64,000 nucleotides of DNA from contig NC_136016.1 of assembly GCF_048128805.1 (NCBI RefSeq), positions 3,993,501-4,057,500 on the forward strand, read 5' to 3'. Each line of letters begins with the position of its first letter. Within the stretch, counting starts at the first letter, position 1. Of the stretch, positions 1-11,465 are shown piece by piece. The notes beneath the pieces were generated by a model. That model did no database searches. It saw only the letters and a list, made by a program, of their open reading frames with translations, and was not told the DNA's origin. A program made the position numbers and the translations under genes. This stretch comes from Centroberyx gerrardi. Its lineage: Eukaryota > Chordata > Actinopteri > Beryciformes > Berycidae.

Positions 1-539
1 TAAGAGTGTGTAGTACGCTCAAACAAAATATTTTGATCTATTTGCAAGCTTTATGTAAGTGGATTAAGTAGCCTATTTCTAACTGAAATGAAGTGTTAGC
101 ATTTTTCAAACCCAGATAAATTTAAATGTCTGCCATCCGTGCTCAAAATGTCAGTGCATTTCAAATGTGTTAGTTTAATAGCCACACATGTTGGTGCTCT
201 GTATTACTTAAAAACGTTGCAACACAGGTTAGTCAATAAGGCTTTTATTTTGGAAATCCCGACCTTGTTTTTAATAGATATTATGACAGGCACACACACA
301 CACATACACACACACATACATTTAAAATATTTATTTATGTCCACAAAAATTACAAGCATACAAAGGACATAAACACTATTAATGCAATCAGATATTAGGA
401 GTCAGTCAGTTACACACACACTCACACACTAACTGATGAACACAGAGGGCTTTTAACAAATAGGCTCAGTAGAGAACAAGAAATACAGATGAAAACAGAA
501 ATAACAAAAGCATATCACAAAAGCACAAGCACAAAACAT
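1..539. other. AT-rich intergenic sequence
   Basis: No gene is visible. The stretch holds a short (CA)n tract at about 291-320 and another CA-rich patch near 411-430. It leads straight into the 5'-truncated LINE that begins near 540, so part of it may be the pre-insertion flank. Confidence 0.5.
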
Positions 540-2548
540 ACTTACTACAGCTTATACACGCTGTGTATAACCTGTTTTGTTGTGTGTTATTTAATCGCAT
601 CTCTGAATGGGCCGAGTCTAACAACATCATAGCAGACGAACAAAATGGGTTCAGAAAGACATGGAGTTGTCTGGATCACATTGCCACCTTAACCACAATT
701 ATAGACTCTAGGAAGAAGCTAAAGAAGCCAACTTTCTGCTCCTTCATTGATTTCTCTAAAGCTTTTGACCATATTGACCGGAACTTGCTCTGGGATAAAC
801 TGTCATTACTGGGCCTAAATGGTAACATTTTGAATTGTCTTATTGCTATGTATGAAAAGGTGAAGTGTTGTGTCCGTGTCAATGGCTGTCTTACAGACTG
901 GTTCCCAGTTGATATTGGAGTAAAACAAGGCTGTATTTTATCCCCCATTCTGTTTTCTATGTACATAAATGATCTTTCTATGTCAATCAAAGCCTTAGGT
1001 AAGGGTGTCTGTATAGATAAGGAAAAAATATCCATCCCCTTATATGCAGATGACATCATCTTAATTTCTGAGACTGAACATAAATGTTGACAAAACAAAG
1101 GTGGTGCATTTTAGGAACCCATCAGCTCCCTTAACTTTGTTCGGATTTTCATGTGGCCCTTCACCACTAGAAGTCGTTAAGGAGTATACATATTTGGGGC
1201 TGATCCTAACAGAGTTTCTAAACTTTGACAAAACTGTTAAGCATCTGGCAATGCATGCAAATAGAGCTCTGGGTGCTATCATAGCCAAATGTAAATCTAT
1301 GAGTGGCCTTCCTTTTACATGTTTTACCAAACTGTTTGAATCTCTGGTTTTACCCATTCTGACATACGCTGCTGCTGTTTGGGGTTACAGAAGCTACTCT
1401 TGTGTTAATGCTGTCTTTAACCGAGCATGCAGATTTTATTTAGGAGTTGGTAAATACACCCCAACTCCTGCCATACAGGGTGATATGGGTTGGAAAACTC
1501 TATGGCAACGCCAGTGGTCATGTATTTTTAAGAATTGGCAGAGGCTTTGTAGCATACCTGATAGTCGACTCTGTAAACGTGTGTTTCTGTGGGCTTCCCA
1601 ATTGACTAATGTAAAAAATTATATGTACACTATGAGAACTTTTTTTAGCTCCATGCATATGTCCCACCTTGCCCGCACAGATAGAGTCTATTCAAGAAAT
1701 GACTTAAAGAATTTGACATTGCAGTATCAGAGAGTGATGAACAGAAATGGTTTCAGTTAATAAATAAACTTAAGGGTAACAAACTGTGTACTTATTGCCT
1801 ATTTAAAAGTGCTTTTGATACAGAGCCATATGTACAAAGTATCTTATCAAGGCAGCACAGAAGCGCCTTTGCTAAATTCATATGTGGAATTGCACCTTTA
1901 GCTATAGAAACTGGTAGGTACACAAACACCCCAGCCGATAGACGGTTCTGTACCGTATGTAATAATGGTTCTATTGAATCAGAAGCCCATGTACTCTTAC
2001 ACTGTGAACTCTATACAGACATTCGTTCTGAATTATTTTTTCAACTTTCAAACCATGTTGCAAATTTTAATGAGTACGATGATTTAAATAAATTGTGTGT
2101 AGTTTTAGCTGGTAAATATTGTATCAACGAATGTGCCAAAGCTTGCCACCTCATCCTTAACAGAAGACGTTCATTCATGAGTGTCTAAATTTTATAAAGC
2201 AATACTAAGATTGTTTTATGTTCTTTGTGTTTGTGTGTGTGTAATATGACCTCTATTTTTCGTGTGTGTGTGTGTTATGTATGTATATGTGTATCAATGT
2301 ATCTGTACGAATGTATGTAATTATGTGTGTGTATATTTGTTTGTATATATATATGTATATATATATATACATACATATATTCTAGTATTTTTTTTATGTG
2401 TATTATTTTTATCCTGTGTCTCATAACTCTAAATGAGTAGTCCTCAACCTTCTTTTTTATTGGGGTACTGTGTTTGTTGCCCTGTTTGTCGTGTATGTTG
2501 AGGAGTGACACATAAATAAAAAATTATCTATCTATCTATCTATCTACT
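540..2548 (+). mobile_element. 5'-truncated, broken non-LTR retrotransposon (LINE)
   Basis: Reverse-transcriptase signatures are clear: an FSKAFDHIDR block, then GVKQGCILSPILFSMYIND, then the catalytic YADD box near 1046-1057. The reading frame is open from about 563 to 1087. It then stops, and homology resumes in another frame at about 1084 (VDKTKVVHFRNP) and runs to 1760. The part between YADD and this block is much shorter than is usual for LINE reverse transcriptases, so roughly 30 codons appear deleted. A second frameshift near 1740 leads into a C-terminal region with a Cys-Cys-His-Cys pattern (FCTVCNNG, then HVLLHC) that ends at about 2187. The endonuclease domain and ORF1 are missing, so this is a dead 5'-truncated copy. 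The 3' tail has TG and TA repeats (2236-2375) and ends in an A-rich run followed by (TCTA)n at 2524-2548. The clade (I/Nimb-, L2- or CR1-like) cannot be settled by eye. Confidence 0.9.
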
Positions 2549-2636
2549 TAAATAACTGAGGGATGCATGGTTGAGATGCATACAATATGGTGAAATATAT
2601 TTAGACTATGTAGCCCCCCCCCAAAAAAAAACTCTG

Positions 2637-2700
2637 ATTATAATAATTAAGATAAGATAGCACTTTATTACTCCCCTTGGGGAAAATCAGGATAATTATC
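2637..2700 (-). repeat. Possible LINE 3'-end fragment
   Basis: The segment reads GATAAGATAGCACTTTATTACTCC and then CTTGGGGAAA (split here for length). This resembles the inverted 3' end of LINEs that is scattered through many fish genomes. The family assignment is from memory of such repeats and was not computed. Confidence 0.35.
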
Positions 2701-4787
2701 ATGCACTCACAATATGCTTATAATACCCCTTGTAATTTATCATGAGCAGCACCTCAAGCAAAGTGTTAGCGAGAAACCCTTCTGAAACGTCCTGAGAATA
2801 AGGTCTACCAGATGTGCTGGAATTGCCCACAACTGGCCAAGTGTTGAGTCAGTACTAACAAGATCCTCTAGAAATTTTCCTCTTACAAACAGGCTCAGTG
2901 GAGTTTCACCCCTTCACAGTTCCACATGGTGTGAGGGTTTAAACCAGGACACTGGCCTGCTGCCAGTGAGCAATTTTGGAAGCATGGAACTCCCATAATG
3001 TACATAAATTACTGCCGGAGGCTTCTACGAGAAACAGCTTTTCAAAGATAGCTTTCTCCCTCATTCTGAGGTGCCATGTGCTTTTCATAACTCCTGTACA
3101 TTAGGATAGTTTTCAAAGTATTTCCTTGGAAGAGAAGAGAGTGCCACATGAAATGAAATATCAAAGTAATGACTGGAAGGCGCTCTTTGGTAATGGGGTT
3201 TTCCATGGATTCCAAAGAAGAGGACTACTGTTCAAAGCATTGTCCCAAAATTATTATTCCGTTGCTGCTGTTGGACCTTGATTCTGAGGTGTTAGTACCT
3301 AAAAAGATGGTGTGGATGATTGGAATTAGTAAAACAATCCATTTGCTCTGTGTGCTTTCTGAATCAACCCCATGACTCCAGCAGTTGATTGGATGAAGTG
3401 ACTATCCATCAACACAGAGACTATTTAAAGCAGCCATGGTGCCGTCTTGCTTTCATTATTGTCTACAAGTAGAAGTCTATCTAAAAATATAAAAACTAGT
3501 CATTTTGTTGATCTTTGGTATATTTTCCCCCACCACTGCAAACACTTTAAGGGATTTCAACCTGTGTATATAATGGTCCTCAAACTTCTACACATTGAAG
3601 GTGTTGAAGGGTTTAGTACAGAGCTCTGCAGATGGATCCTTTAGAAACTCCATAAGCATTATTTTTACATTTGAAAAGACTGTTTATTGCCTATGTTGGT
3701 CTTAAAAAGGACTCGATTTGCTCTGGTCTTGGTCTTGACTTGGTCTTGACCCCCTTTGGACCTGGTCTGAACTTGGTCTTGGACTTGACTTGGACTTGAC
3801 TAAGGTGATCTTAACTACAGCTGTGCTTCCACTTATAAAATGGCTATCAAAATGAGATGTGGATACTTGACTATTGTGTAAATTACACACTGCTGGAAGA
3901 TTTTTTTGTTGACATACCTGCTTCATCAGATAGAGTCTAGTAGATGACACATAACAAAGGTCATAGCTTGGATTTGATGTCATGAGCATTTAGTACGCAC
4001 CTTGGCCTGTTGGGGCAACTCACAGTCTTGTGGGACAATGTTCTGCCCTGAGTTAATGTCTTAGGCGGAAATTATACCCTTAAGGGCAATTTAGGAAAAT
4101 AATTCTCAGAAAAACCATAACTGCAGCTGATTAAATCAAATGTTACATAAGTCTCATGAGTGGGGATTCGTTTTCCCCTCATGACAAAGCCAGTGGTAAA
4201 CGCAGCTGCTTGCTTTTAGCAGCGCTCTACTGTATGTGCAAGAGTTTTGATCTTGCAACTTTTTCAGCAACACCATTCCTGCTATTCATTTATGAATCAC
4301 TACTTCTTGTCCTCCTCCACAGCTGCAACCATTCTGTGTCATGCTGCTTGAATGCACACAGTGGTGGAATACTGAATGTAAATTTGCAGGGGAATGCTAG
4401 GTGTGTAATCCTCTCTACTGTGCCTTTACACAGGATGTGAGTTCCTGTTGTTGTTGACACCAATACCATTGACGCATTTTAGGCTTGTGCATTTACTGTA
4501 CTTCATACCTCCATACAACAGTTAGGAAATTGTGAATAAAAATGTATGCTAATGTGCCTGTGTTGACACTCGGATTACTTTGGGGGCGCTGGGTCAAAGC
4601 TCAAGATCAAGATCAGCAGAGGGAGCACTGATGATAGCCTGAAGGGCTGAAACATTTGCTTACATTTTCTTTTGTCGTTGTTTTTCATTTTTTGCACCAT
4701 GTCAAGTTAAAGGAACCTTCTTTTTTCTTATCCCAGCTTCTTCATGTCCCTATTTTGAGGCTTTATGCCCTAACTGGCTAGTGTGCA
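2700..4787. other. Intergenic DNA, no gene recognised
   Basis: No exon-like or conserved coding signal was found. The only structured parts are the CTTGG/GACTTG minisatellite at 3708-3800 and the hairpin at 4788-4819. Short open frames here have no recognisable domain and no splice context. Confidence 0.5.
3708..3800. repeat. Degenerate TTGGTCTTGACT minisatellite
   Basis: Variants of a 6-12 base unit (CTTGGT, CTTGACTTGG, CTTGGACTTGACTTGG) repeat imperfectly for about 90 bases. This is a low-complexity tandem array with no coding meaning. Confidence 0.7.
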
Positions 4788-4819
4788 AACTCCTTTTCCC
4801 CTATGAGGGAAAAGGAGTT
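4788..4819. other. Perfect 13-bp inverted repeat (hairpin)
   Basis: The left arm AACTCCTTTTCCC (4788-4800) pairs perfectly with GGGAAAAGGAGTT (4807-4819) across a 6-base loop, CTATGA. It lies about 0.7 kb upstream of the cavin1 start codon. Its role is unknown; it may be a palindrome remnant of a mobile element. Confidence 0.8.
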
Positions 4820-5099
4820 CTTGATCCATGCCACACTTAGCACAGCTTCACTCTATACTGAACATGCTCTGCAGAAAGGGGGGGAAAGGAGTGGAAAAAA
4901 CGAATAGATCCTGTCTGACATTCCTCCTGCTGCTGTGCCTGAGCTTGTATACGAGGAGCTCAGCACAGCCCCGCTCTAACTATTCCAGCCATGCTGATGG
5001 GACAAGGCCAGACCGAGGGGGTGTGTTATCCGAGCATTGGAGTTGGGGGGCTGGGTTTCCCATTTGTAGGTGGAGTCTCATTGATCTGTAGGTGTGGTT

Positions 5100-5518
5100 A
5101 GGGAGGAGATAGGGGAGGGGTTTTAAGAGAGGGGGAGAGTCCAGGGGAAAAAAAAGAAAATAGGGGGCTGGAGAGGAAAAACGCCGCTGGCTGGAGCTTG
5201 ACTGGAGGGTTTCTCTGCCTGCTGTGGCATTCACATCCCAGCGCTCATGTGGTAACATCCAGCACCGCTCGGCTTCCCCTGCACACTGGCCTGAATCCAG
5301 GGATTAGAAGGAGAGAGGGCAGAGAGACGAGGGAGAGGGAAAGAGATAGAGAGAAGGAGTGTATGCATGCCTGAAAGAGATAAGTGGAGGGGAGAAACAG
5401 TACAGAGGACCAGAGAGCAGAACAGACCCAGAGAGGGAGCAGCAGGTGAGAAAGGGAAGAAATCAAGAAAGCAGAAGCAGCGGTGAAGAAGGTTGACTGG
5501 TTTTCAAAGCGCCCCGAC
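5100..5518 (+). promoter_or_regulatory. cavin1: Probable cavin1 5'UTR / core promoter region
   Basis: The 400 bases before the cavin1 ATG are purine-rich (GGGGAGAG, AGAGAGG, GAGAGAG runs) and grade into the CpG-rich first exon, as in a vertebrate 5'UTR. A TTTTAAGAG element near 5121-5129 is the only weak TATA-like candidate. No transcription start can be fixed from sequence alone. The first in-frame ATG, at 5519, is chosen as the start. A second ATG nine bases on (5528), in a GCCATGG context, is an equally plausible initiator. Confidence 0.5.
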
Positions 5519-6049
5519 ATGGCAGCCATGGAAGCACTGGAGACCTCGAGCGCCCACCTGGAGCCACACACCCTCACCGAGATCTCGGATGACGAGGTCA
5601 ACCTCCCACCATCGGACGACGAGGATGATGCCGGCGCCACCAGGAAAGAGCAATCCGCCCTGGGCGCGGAGGGCGATGCCGCCGACAACAACGAGGACGA
5701 GGCGGCCAAACTGGACCCGCAGGTGAACGGGGTGATGGTGCTGTCGCTGCTGGACAAGATCATCGGGGCGGTGGACCAGATCCAGCAGACCCAGAACGGG
5801 CTGGAGGCCAGGCAGCAGGAGATGGAGCGTTCGGTGACGACCATCCAGGGCGAGCTGACCAAGCTGGCCAAGAGCCACAGCACCACGTCCAACAGCGTCA
5901 ACAAGATGATGGAGAAGGTGCGCAAGGTGAGCGTCAACGTCAAGACGGTGCGCGCCAACCTGGAGAAGCAGGGTGGCCAGATCAAGAAGCTGGAGAACAA
6001 CGAGGCCGAGCTGCTCAAGAGGCGCAACTTTAAAGTCATGATCTACCAG
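5519..6049 (+). CDS. cavin1: cavin1 coding exon 1 (caveolae-associated protein 1 / PTRF)
   Basis: Encodes residues 1-177 of Cavin-1, the trimeric coat protein that stabilises caveolae at the plasma membrane. Residues 1-68 are an acidic, poorly conserved N-terminus with SDDE and SDDEDD patches. From about residue 70 the HR1 coiled-coil region begins (NGVMVLSLLDKIIGAVDQIQ, SIQGEL-like, VRKVSVNVKTVR, GQIKKLENNEAELL). It ends in the basic RRNFKVMIYQ segment, which is nearly invariant in cavin-1. The exon stops at a CAG|GTGAGA donor at 6049/6050, phase 0, so it joins cleanly to the 28630 exon. A two-exon structure with a long first intron matches mammalian CAVIN1. The exon is much richer in CpG than its flanks. 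Whether this is the a or b teleost paralogue was not determined. Confidence 0.95.
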
Positions 6050-7630
6050 GTGAGAGAGAGAGCGCTTGTGCGTACGTAAGTGTGTGTGGTTTGTCTGTGT
6101 GAGGTACGAAGTTGTGTGTGTGTACATGACACCTGATTGGCATAGGGATGGGTGTGGCACGCTTGTGATCCAAGGGTAAAAAAAAACCACTTGGGTTCCT
6201 GAAAGTGAATGAAAGCCCTCTCGCTGCCACATCACTTTCCAAAATTGCGGGTAAAAATGATTCAATGGCGGTTTAAAGCACCACTGATGGTTTGCCACAG
6301 ATGTTATTCAATTTGAGGAGGTGCAAAGGCTCAGGCAGAGGATTTTAGGGAGTGGTAAAAGCTTAAGTTGAAGCGCTGCTGGCAAATGCTCAAGCGACAG
6401 GCTGTGCTATCTGTCATCATCGCCCCATGCAAGATCACAAAACATGCTATGAATTAATATGTCATTTTCAGATGATATTTAAGAGAAAAAAGTTCCTTCT
6501 GCCTTTTCTCCCTAGCTCTTTTTTCTCTGCCTAGTACTTCTTTATCATACATGATCATCCCAGGTACACAGGAATATTCATTACATCTATGGTCTGGGCG
6601 CTGTGGCTTTGATCCTTACAGACCTTATGTGAAAATACTGTGTGAGGAGAAGTGCGCTTTAACAATTGAATTCTTACATGTTGAGTGTTGAGCCAAACAT
6701 CAAATACAATACAACTAAAAAAGGAGGAGGCACATGCAGAAATGGGGAAAATTACTGGATACACCACGAAAAATGTACGCATTCCGGCAAGAAATGAACG
6801 CTCTACGGAGGGCTTTTCAAAATGCATTGTGTTTCAGTCATTTTTTTCACCAATTTTGGAAGTGCTACCTCGCTCTTTCCTGAGTAGTCGTATCGGACCT
6901 TATATGAAATTTTTTTTAAATGAAAATAACATAGACAGCAACACTGTCTTTTTAAATGAGAGATTCTATGATCCATGGATGTTTCCAAGTTTCCAAGTTT
7001 TACAAATCCAAGTAAATGCATCTAATACACAGGCACAATGATTCAGTATGTTGTCGACTGTCTATCCAGAGATCATGGGTGTGTGTCTGTGATTGTTATG
7101 GTCCAAGATGTTGTTCCACACTATGGGTCATATGAGCCCCACCCGCCCCGCGCCCCACCCCAATATACTGTACATTGGTTTGATACTTTATGTCCACTAC
7201 AGGTGGCTTCCAGCTACTTTTCCTTCCCTAGCACACCATGTTTAAGCCTTAAGAATACAGGCCTTCACATGGCTGCCCAAGTCATACGGAATCCATTCGG
7301 AAAGTCATTTCACTCTTTCCCTTTTTTTTAAACAAAGATGGAAAATACCACAAGCACACTCAAGGTCCTGTTTAAGGCGGAGGAGTGGTAGGAGAGAGGA
7401 AGAAGGGAGTGAGGGAGAGGAGAGCTTTGAATGGCAGATGTTTCATTGGAAAAGACAGTGTGTAAGTTTCTTTTTTTTTTTTTCAGGGGAGTTGAGCAGG
7501 GGAGCCCCATTTCTTTTTTTAGCCCTGCGAGGCTGCAGTGTGATGTGTAATAGCTTGCAGCTTTTTGCACAGTGGCGCGAGAACATTCAGAGTTTCCACC
7601 CTTGACTCAGACATCGTGGCTCGGACAGTC

Positions 7631-7634
<4 letters not shown>

Positions 7635-7678
<44 letters not shown>

Positions 7679-7685
7679 CTGTGTG
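7635..7685. repeat. (CT)n microsatellite
   Basis: A CTCGCTCGCT start is followed by an almost pure CT run of about 45 bases. Confidence 0.9.
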
Positions 7686-8584
7686 TCTCATTCTCTATCC
7701 GAGAGTTGAGCAGATGTCAAATGAGAGGGGTGTCTTAGGCAACTCTTACTGTCTGGCTATAAATGATTGTGCATTAATGTTAATCTAACACACACACATA
7801 CACACAGAAATATGTGGTGAGTGTACAAAATACCAGTACACACACCCGCAACACACCTGGCTTTCTCCTCCTGGCATCACATCACCACATTTTCTATATA
7901 ATGATCTGCAGATGACTCTTCAGAGCAGGGCAGAGCTCTCAATTAGAAAAGACTCATCTCCATCATCACATTTGAGGGAATTTGATGATTGGATTATTTC
8001 TCAATCCGAAAGGGTCATAAATCAATATTTTAATGAGCAACTGATAAAACCGAGGAGCTGAGGGCTGCAAGTTTCCAATACAGTGTATGTAAAATACGAC
8101 AAGCTGAAAAACAAAACGGGTTGAGATTTTGCTGGCGTTAGCCAACAGCTTGGGCCCTGTGGCAAGAGAAACTCCCCCTGAAATGCCTATCTCTAGCTTT
8201 CTCACTAACTCAAAACACTGGCTTTGTTTATGGTTGCCAGCTATGACATAACCTCAGATTCATCTTCATTAAAAAGGCAAACCACAATGTGTTTTTCTGT
8301 TTTCAATTTTTATGTGTACTCTCTCTCTTTTGCCCTTCAAGGGCAGATTCTTTCAAAATCAGCACTAGACGGCGAAAGACTCCACCAACACCCCCTCGTG
8401 AACTCTAGCACTGTTTTTTTGGCTACTTAGGAGTGTGTGTCAACACATAAATACTTGCCCTTTGTGAGGATTCATTAGTATGGTCGGCTTTCCTCCATGT
8501 CCAAACACCTCATTGCCACTCATCAAGAAGCCTTAATAAGGCTACTGTGGTAAATGGACTTTGGTTAGAGTCCTGTAACAAAAG

Positions 8585-8700
8585 AAAACAGCTTTGATTC
8601 CTGCAACAGCCATGTGTTGGTCAACACCAGTGTGCTTGAGCAAGACACTGAACCCCTACCAGCACATTGTAACAAGGTCTGGATGAAAGTGTTAGCTATA
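8585..8700 (+). repeat. tRNA-derived SINE fragment
   Basis: The segment contains a B-box-like TTTGATTCCTG, followed by GTGTGCTTGAGCAAGACACT and GAACCCCTACCAG. This is the tRNA-related body common to fish SINEs. A second copy of the same body is at 25693-25850. The A-box end is degraded. Confidence 0.6.
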
Positions 8701-9798
8701 TAATTTCAGCACAATTAATTCAGAAGGGGTGAAGGCTTGGTCACATCTGATTTCACCAAAAGAATTTGAAAAAGGACATCATGTCATGATGACATCATGT
8801 GTGATCGGGAGGGCATTTCAAAAGTTAAGAAGGATGCTAATAGCTAATACCTACCACTTGACACTGAGCATAGCATCGGTAGCTAAGTTAGCTGTTAGAC
8901 ACCAGCATGCTAGTTAGCTTGTATCACTACGGGTAACGTAAAAACATCTAATCATTATGCATATAAGTACAAGCTAGTCCTGCCTCGTGACTGAAAACCA
9001 TGCTGAATCTCTTCTTTGCTTATTTTTGTACTCTGCTGGATGACTGTTGTATAATTGGATGATGTGACACTTCCACGATTAGAGACTCCTCCATGTTGGG
9101 TTTTCTTTCAGAGGTGAACATGCCCAAAGTAGCATTTCTATTGGACAGGTCAGAGTTCGCTACTCTTGAACTCTGCGCAAATGAGAAGGGACTAAATTGC
9201 TTCACAACTTGAAATTATGTGTTTTTTCAATGGAAGTGAATGAGAAGCAAAGCAAATTTTCACGGACTTTGGTACATAGTTTGACCGCGCCTTAAAAGTT
9301 CCCCCAATAGAATTACATTCTGTCGTGTCCCCCTCCCCAACATCCAGTAAGGTGCTTGGTTTCATGGTGATTGGTCAGAGAGTTTCCTTCCATAGCTGTT
9401 TGGGACTTCTTTACTGGTCCAAGCCAGTCAATAGTGCCTTGTGGACACTCATGGCATTACATAATATTTTGGCCACTTAACAGTTGCTGTCATCCAGAAC
9501 AATTTACAACAGTAGAATAAGCAGAAATTCTTACATCATCAGCATAAGTGGAAATAACCTATAAGAAGAAATGTAAGAGTCAAAGCCACAGTGCCATGGC
9601 AATAGATCTAGAGTAACAAATATTCCTGTGTCCTTAGAATAGTGATGTATGATAAAGGAATAAGAGCTGTGAAGAAAAGGTAGACGGGACGGGGAGGAAG
9701 ATATGGAGTGGGAGGATGTGATTCAGGAGGATGTGAATTGTTCTTGAAGGATATGGAGATTTTCTTCTTCCTTACACCGGCAGCATAACTTGCTAGAC

Positions 9799-10102
9799 CA
9801 GTGTTTCTCAAAGTGGGGGTCCGGGAACACTCAAGGGTCCTTGAGGGGGCTCTCCAGCAAAACTAGGACTGGCTTAATCTCACAGTAATTTAATTCACTA
9901 GGAATTACCCCAGTTAGAGTAGTGGAAAATGACTATTGTAATTCTAGGGTTCACTCTCACAGCTATTATCTTAGTGTAGTCAAAATTAGAATTCAATACT
10001 CCTTCCCATGTAGGAGTCCCTGGGTAATAATTTTATCCACTGAGGGTTCATGACCTAATGTGTGTCTATTTGGAGTCTGTGACATGAAAATGAGAACCAC
10101 TG
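9799..10102 (+). mobile_element. hAT-like MITE, copy 1
   Basis: The left end CAGTGTTTCTCA and right end TGAGAACCACTG are terminal inverted repeats of the CAGTGGTTCTCA type used by hAT elements. The interior has no coding capacity. A related copy in the opposite orientation lies at 37745-38065 in a stat5 intron. No clear 8-bp target duplication was seen. Confidence 0.75.
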
Positions 10103-10524
10103 CATTTGACCCATGCAGCCTAGCAACAGATATTAACATGGCAGTGTTTCTGCTTCTAGACATTTTTCCAGTGCGCTTCTCAAACTTCAATCCCTTTTGA
10201 TTTGACAGCGTATCAAAGGCAGCTCATGTGAGGTAGGGCACACAAGGTTTTGACTCAGACACTCCTAATTTGAATTTGGGAAGAGTCTAACTGGGATTCG
10301 TGCCCTGGGGAAAAGCCCTGCCCCGGCCCTCAGCTGATAGTAAAAACACACTGTAACTCACTGGTGTTTACTGTTAAAAAGGGGTAGCTCGCACAGGGAG
10401 AGGACACAGCTTGAGCGCTTTGTAGTGAAGCACGGGGTGTTTTATCTTCGCTTTATTAGTGGCTGTCGACCCGCCAGTCACCGCTCCACTCCCTATAGGG
10501 CCCCCTCCACAAGTGTGGTCCTGA

Positions 10525-10975
10525 CTAGGGTTAGACTGATATACGGCTTTGCAGATACTGATCTTTTATTAAAAACTGGATATCGGCCAGTGTCATCCAT
10601 GACTGACAAGATAGAGACAGTTTGATTGATTACATATTTAGTGTATAATTGATCAATGCTACACTGGTTGTCTAAAGGAAGGCTTTAATGCAACATTTCG
10701 ATCTGATTCCACACAAGTATGCATCAATATGTATCTTATTCTTATTGGTTTCAATGGAGAGTTTTAGTGTCCCGTAGTCTGTTTCAGAGGATTTTCCACC
10801 CTGAGAAGAATAAAATTCTTGGGGAAACACTGAAGCCATATCATCTTGGAGGATTTTTTTTGGCCTGAAAATGGTCAAATTTAAAGATATTTGATATTGG
10901 CATAAATATCAGTAGCATTCATTCCAAAACATATTGGTATTGGCCTTCAAAAAGCCATGTTGGTCGAACCCAAAA
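10525..10975 (+). mobile_element. GGGTTAGAC MITE, copy A
   Basis: The element starts at TAGGGTTAGACTGATATAC and ends at TGTTGGTCGAACCC, giving short imperfect inverted termini. Internal landmarks shared with other copies are TTTTATTAAAAA, GATCAATGCTACACTGGTTGTC, GAGTTTTAGTGTCCC and TTTCAGAGG followed by TTTTCCACCCTGA. Relatives are at 19644-20543, 35256-35640 (reverse), 41869-42722 and 62860-63180. Confidence 0.8.
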
Positions 10976-11170
10976 TAACCAGGCTTCCTTTCTGTGAGAG
11001 AGAGGGAGGGTAGTGTATCACGAATGCTAACAATATGCTGAAAAAGCCACTGGTATGCTAAACTACAATGTGGTAGGGGTGAAAGAGGAACCTAATCTGT
11101 GGAAACTCTGTCAGCACATCAGTGAAAGTGACTGTCTCCCTGTTAGCACAAGCAGCTGTCTTCCTCTGGG

Positions 11171-11465
11171 AGTGTGTGTGTGTGTGTGTGTGTGCGTGTG
11201 CGTGTGCGTGTGTGAGAGTGTGTGTGTGTGTGTGGGTGTGTGTTTGCGGGTGCAATTGAAGCCCAAATGTCCAGTAAGCCCTAGATTCACTCCCTTAGAT
11301 CTGTGATCAGTTCCTTGACAGCTGAGTCCATATGCTGCTATGCTGCAGCCAGAGAATAGGGTTTGCTGCACTTACTGTGGATCCAACCTGGAATGTGGCA
11401 ACTGTGTGTGTGTGTGTGTGTGTGTGCGTGCATGCGTGCGTGCGTGCGTGCGTGCGTGTGTGTAA
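11171..11465. repeat. Two (GT)n / (GTGC)n microsatellites
   Basis: GT runs with GC interruptions occupy 11171-11250 and 11402-11463. The second includes a (GTGC)n stretch. Apparent open frames across them are repeat artefacts. Confidence 0.9.

Noticed and set aside
5245..6298. Long antisense open frames opposite cavin1 exon 1
   Set aside because: They are produced by the GC-biased codons of the real exon, have serine/leucine-rich low-complexity translations and no splice or domain support.
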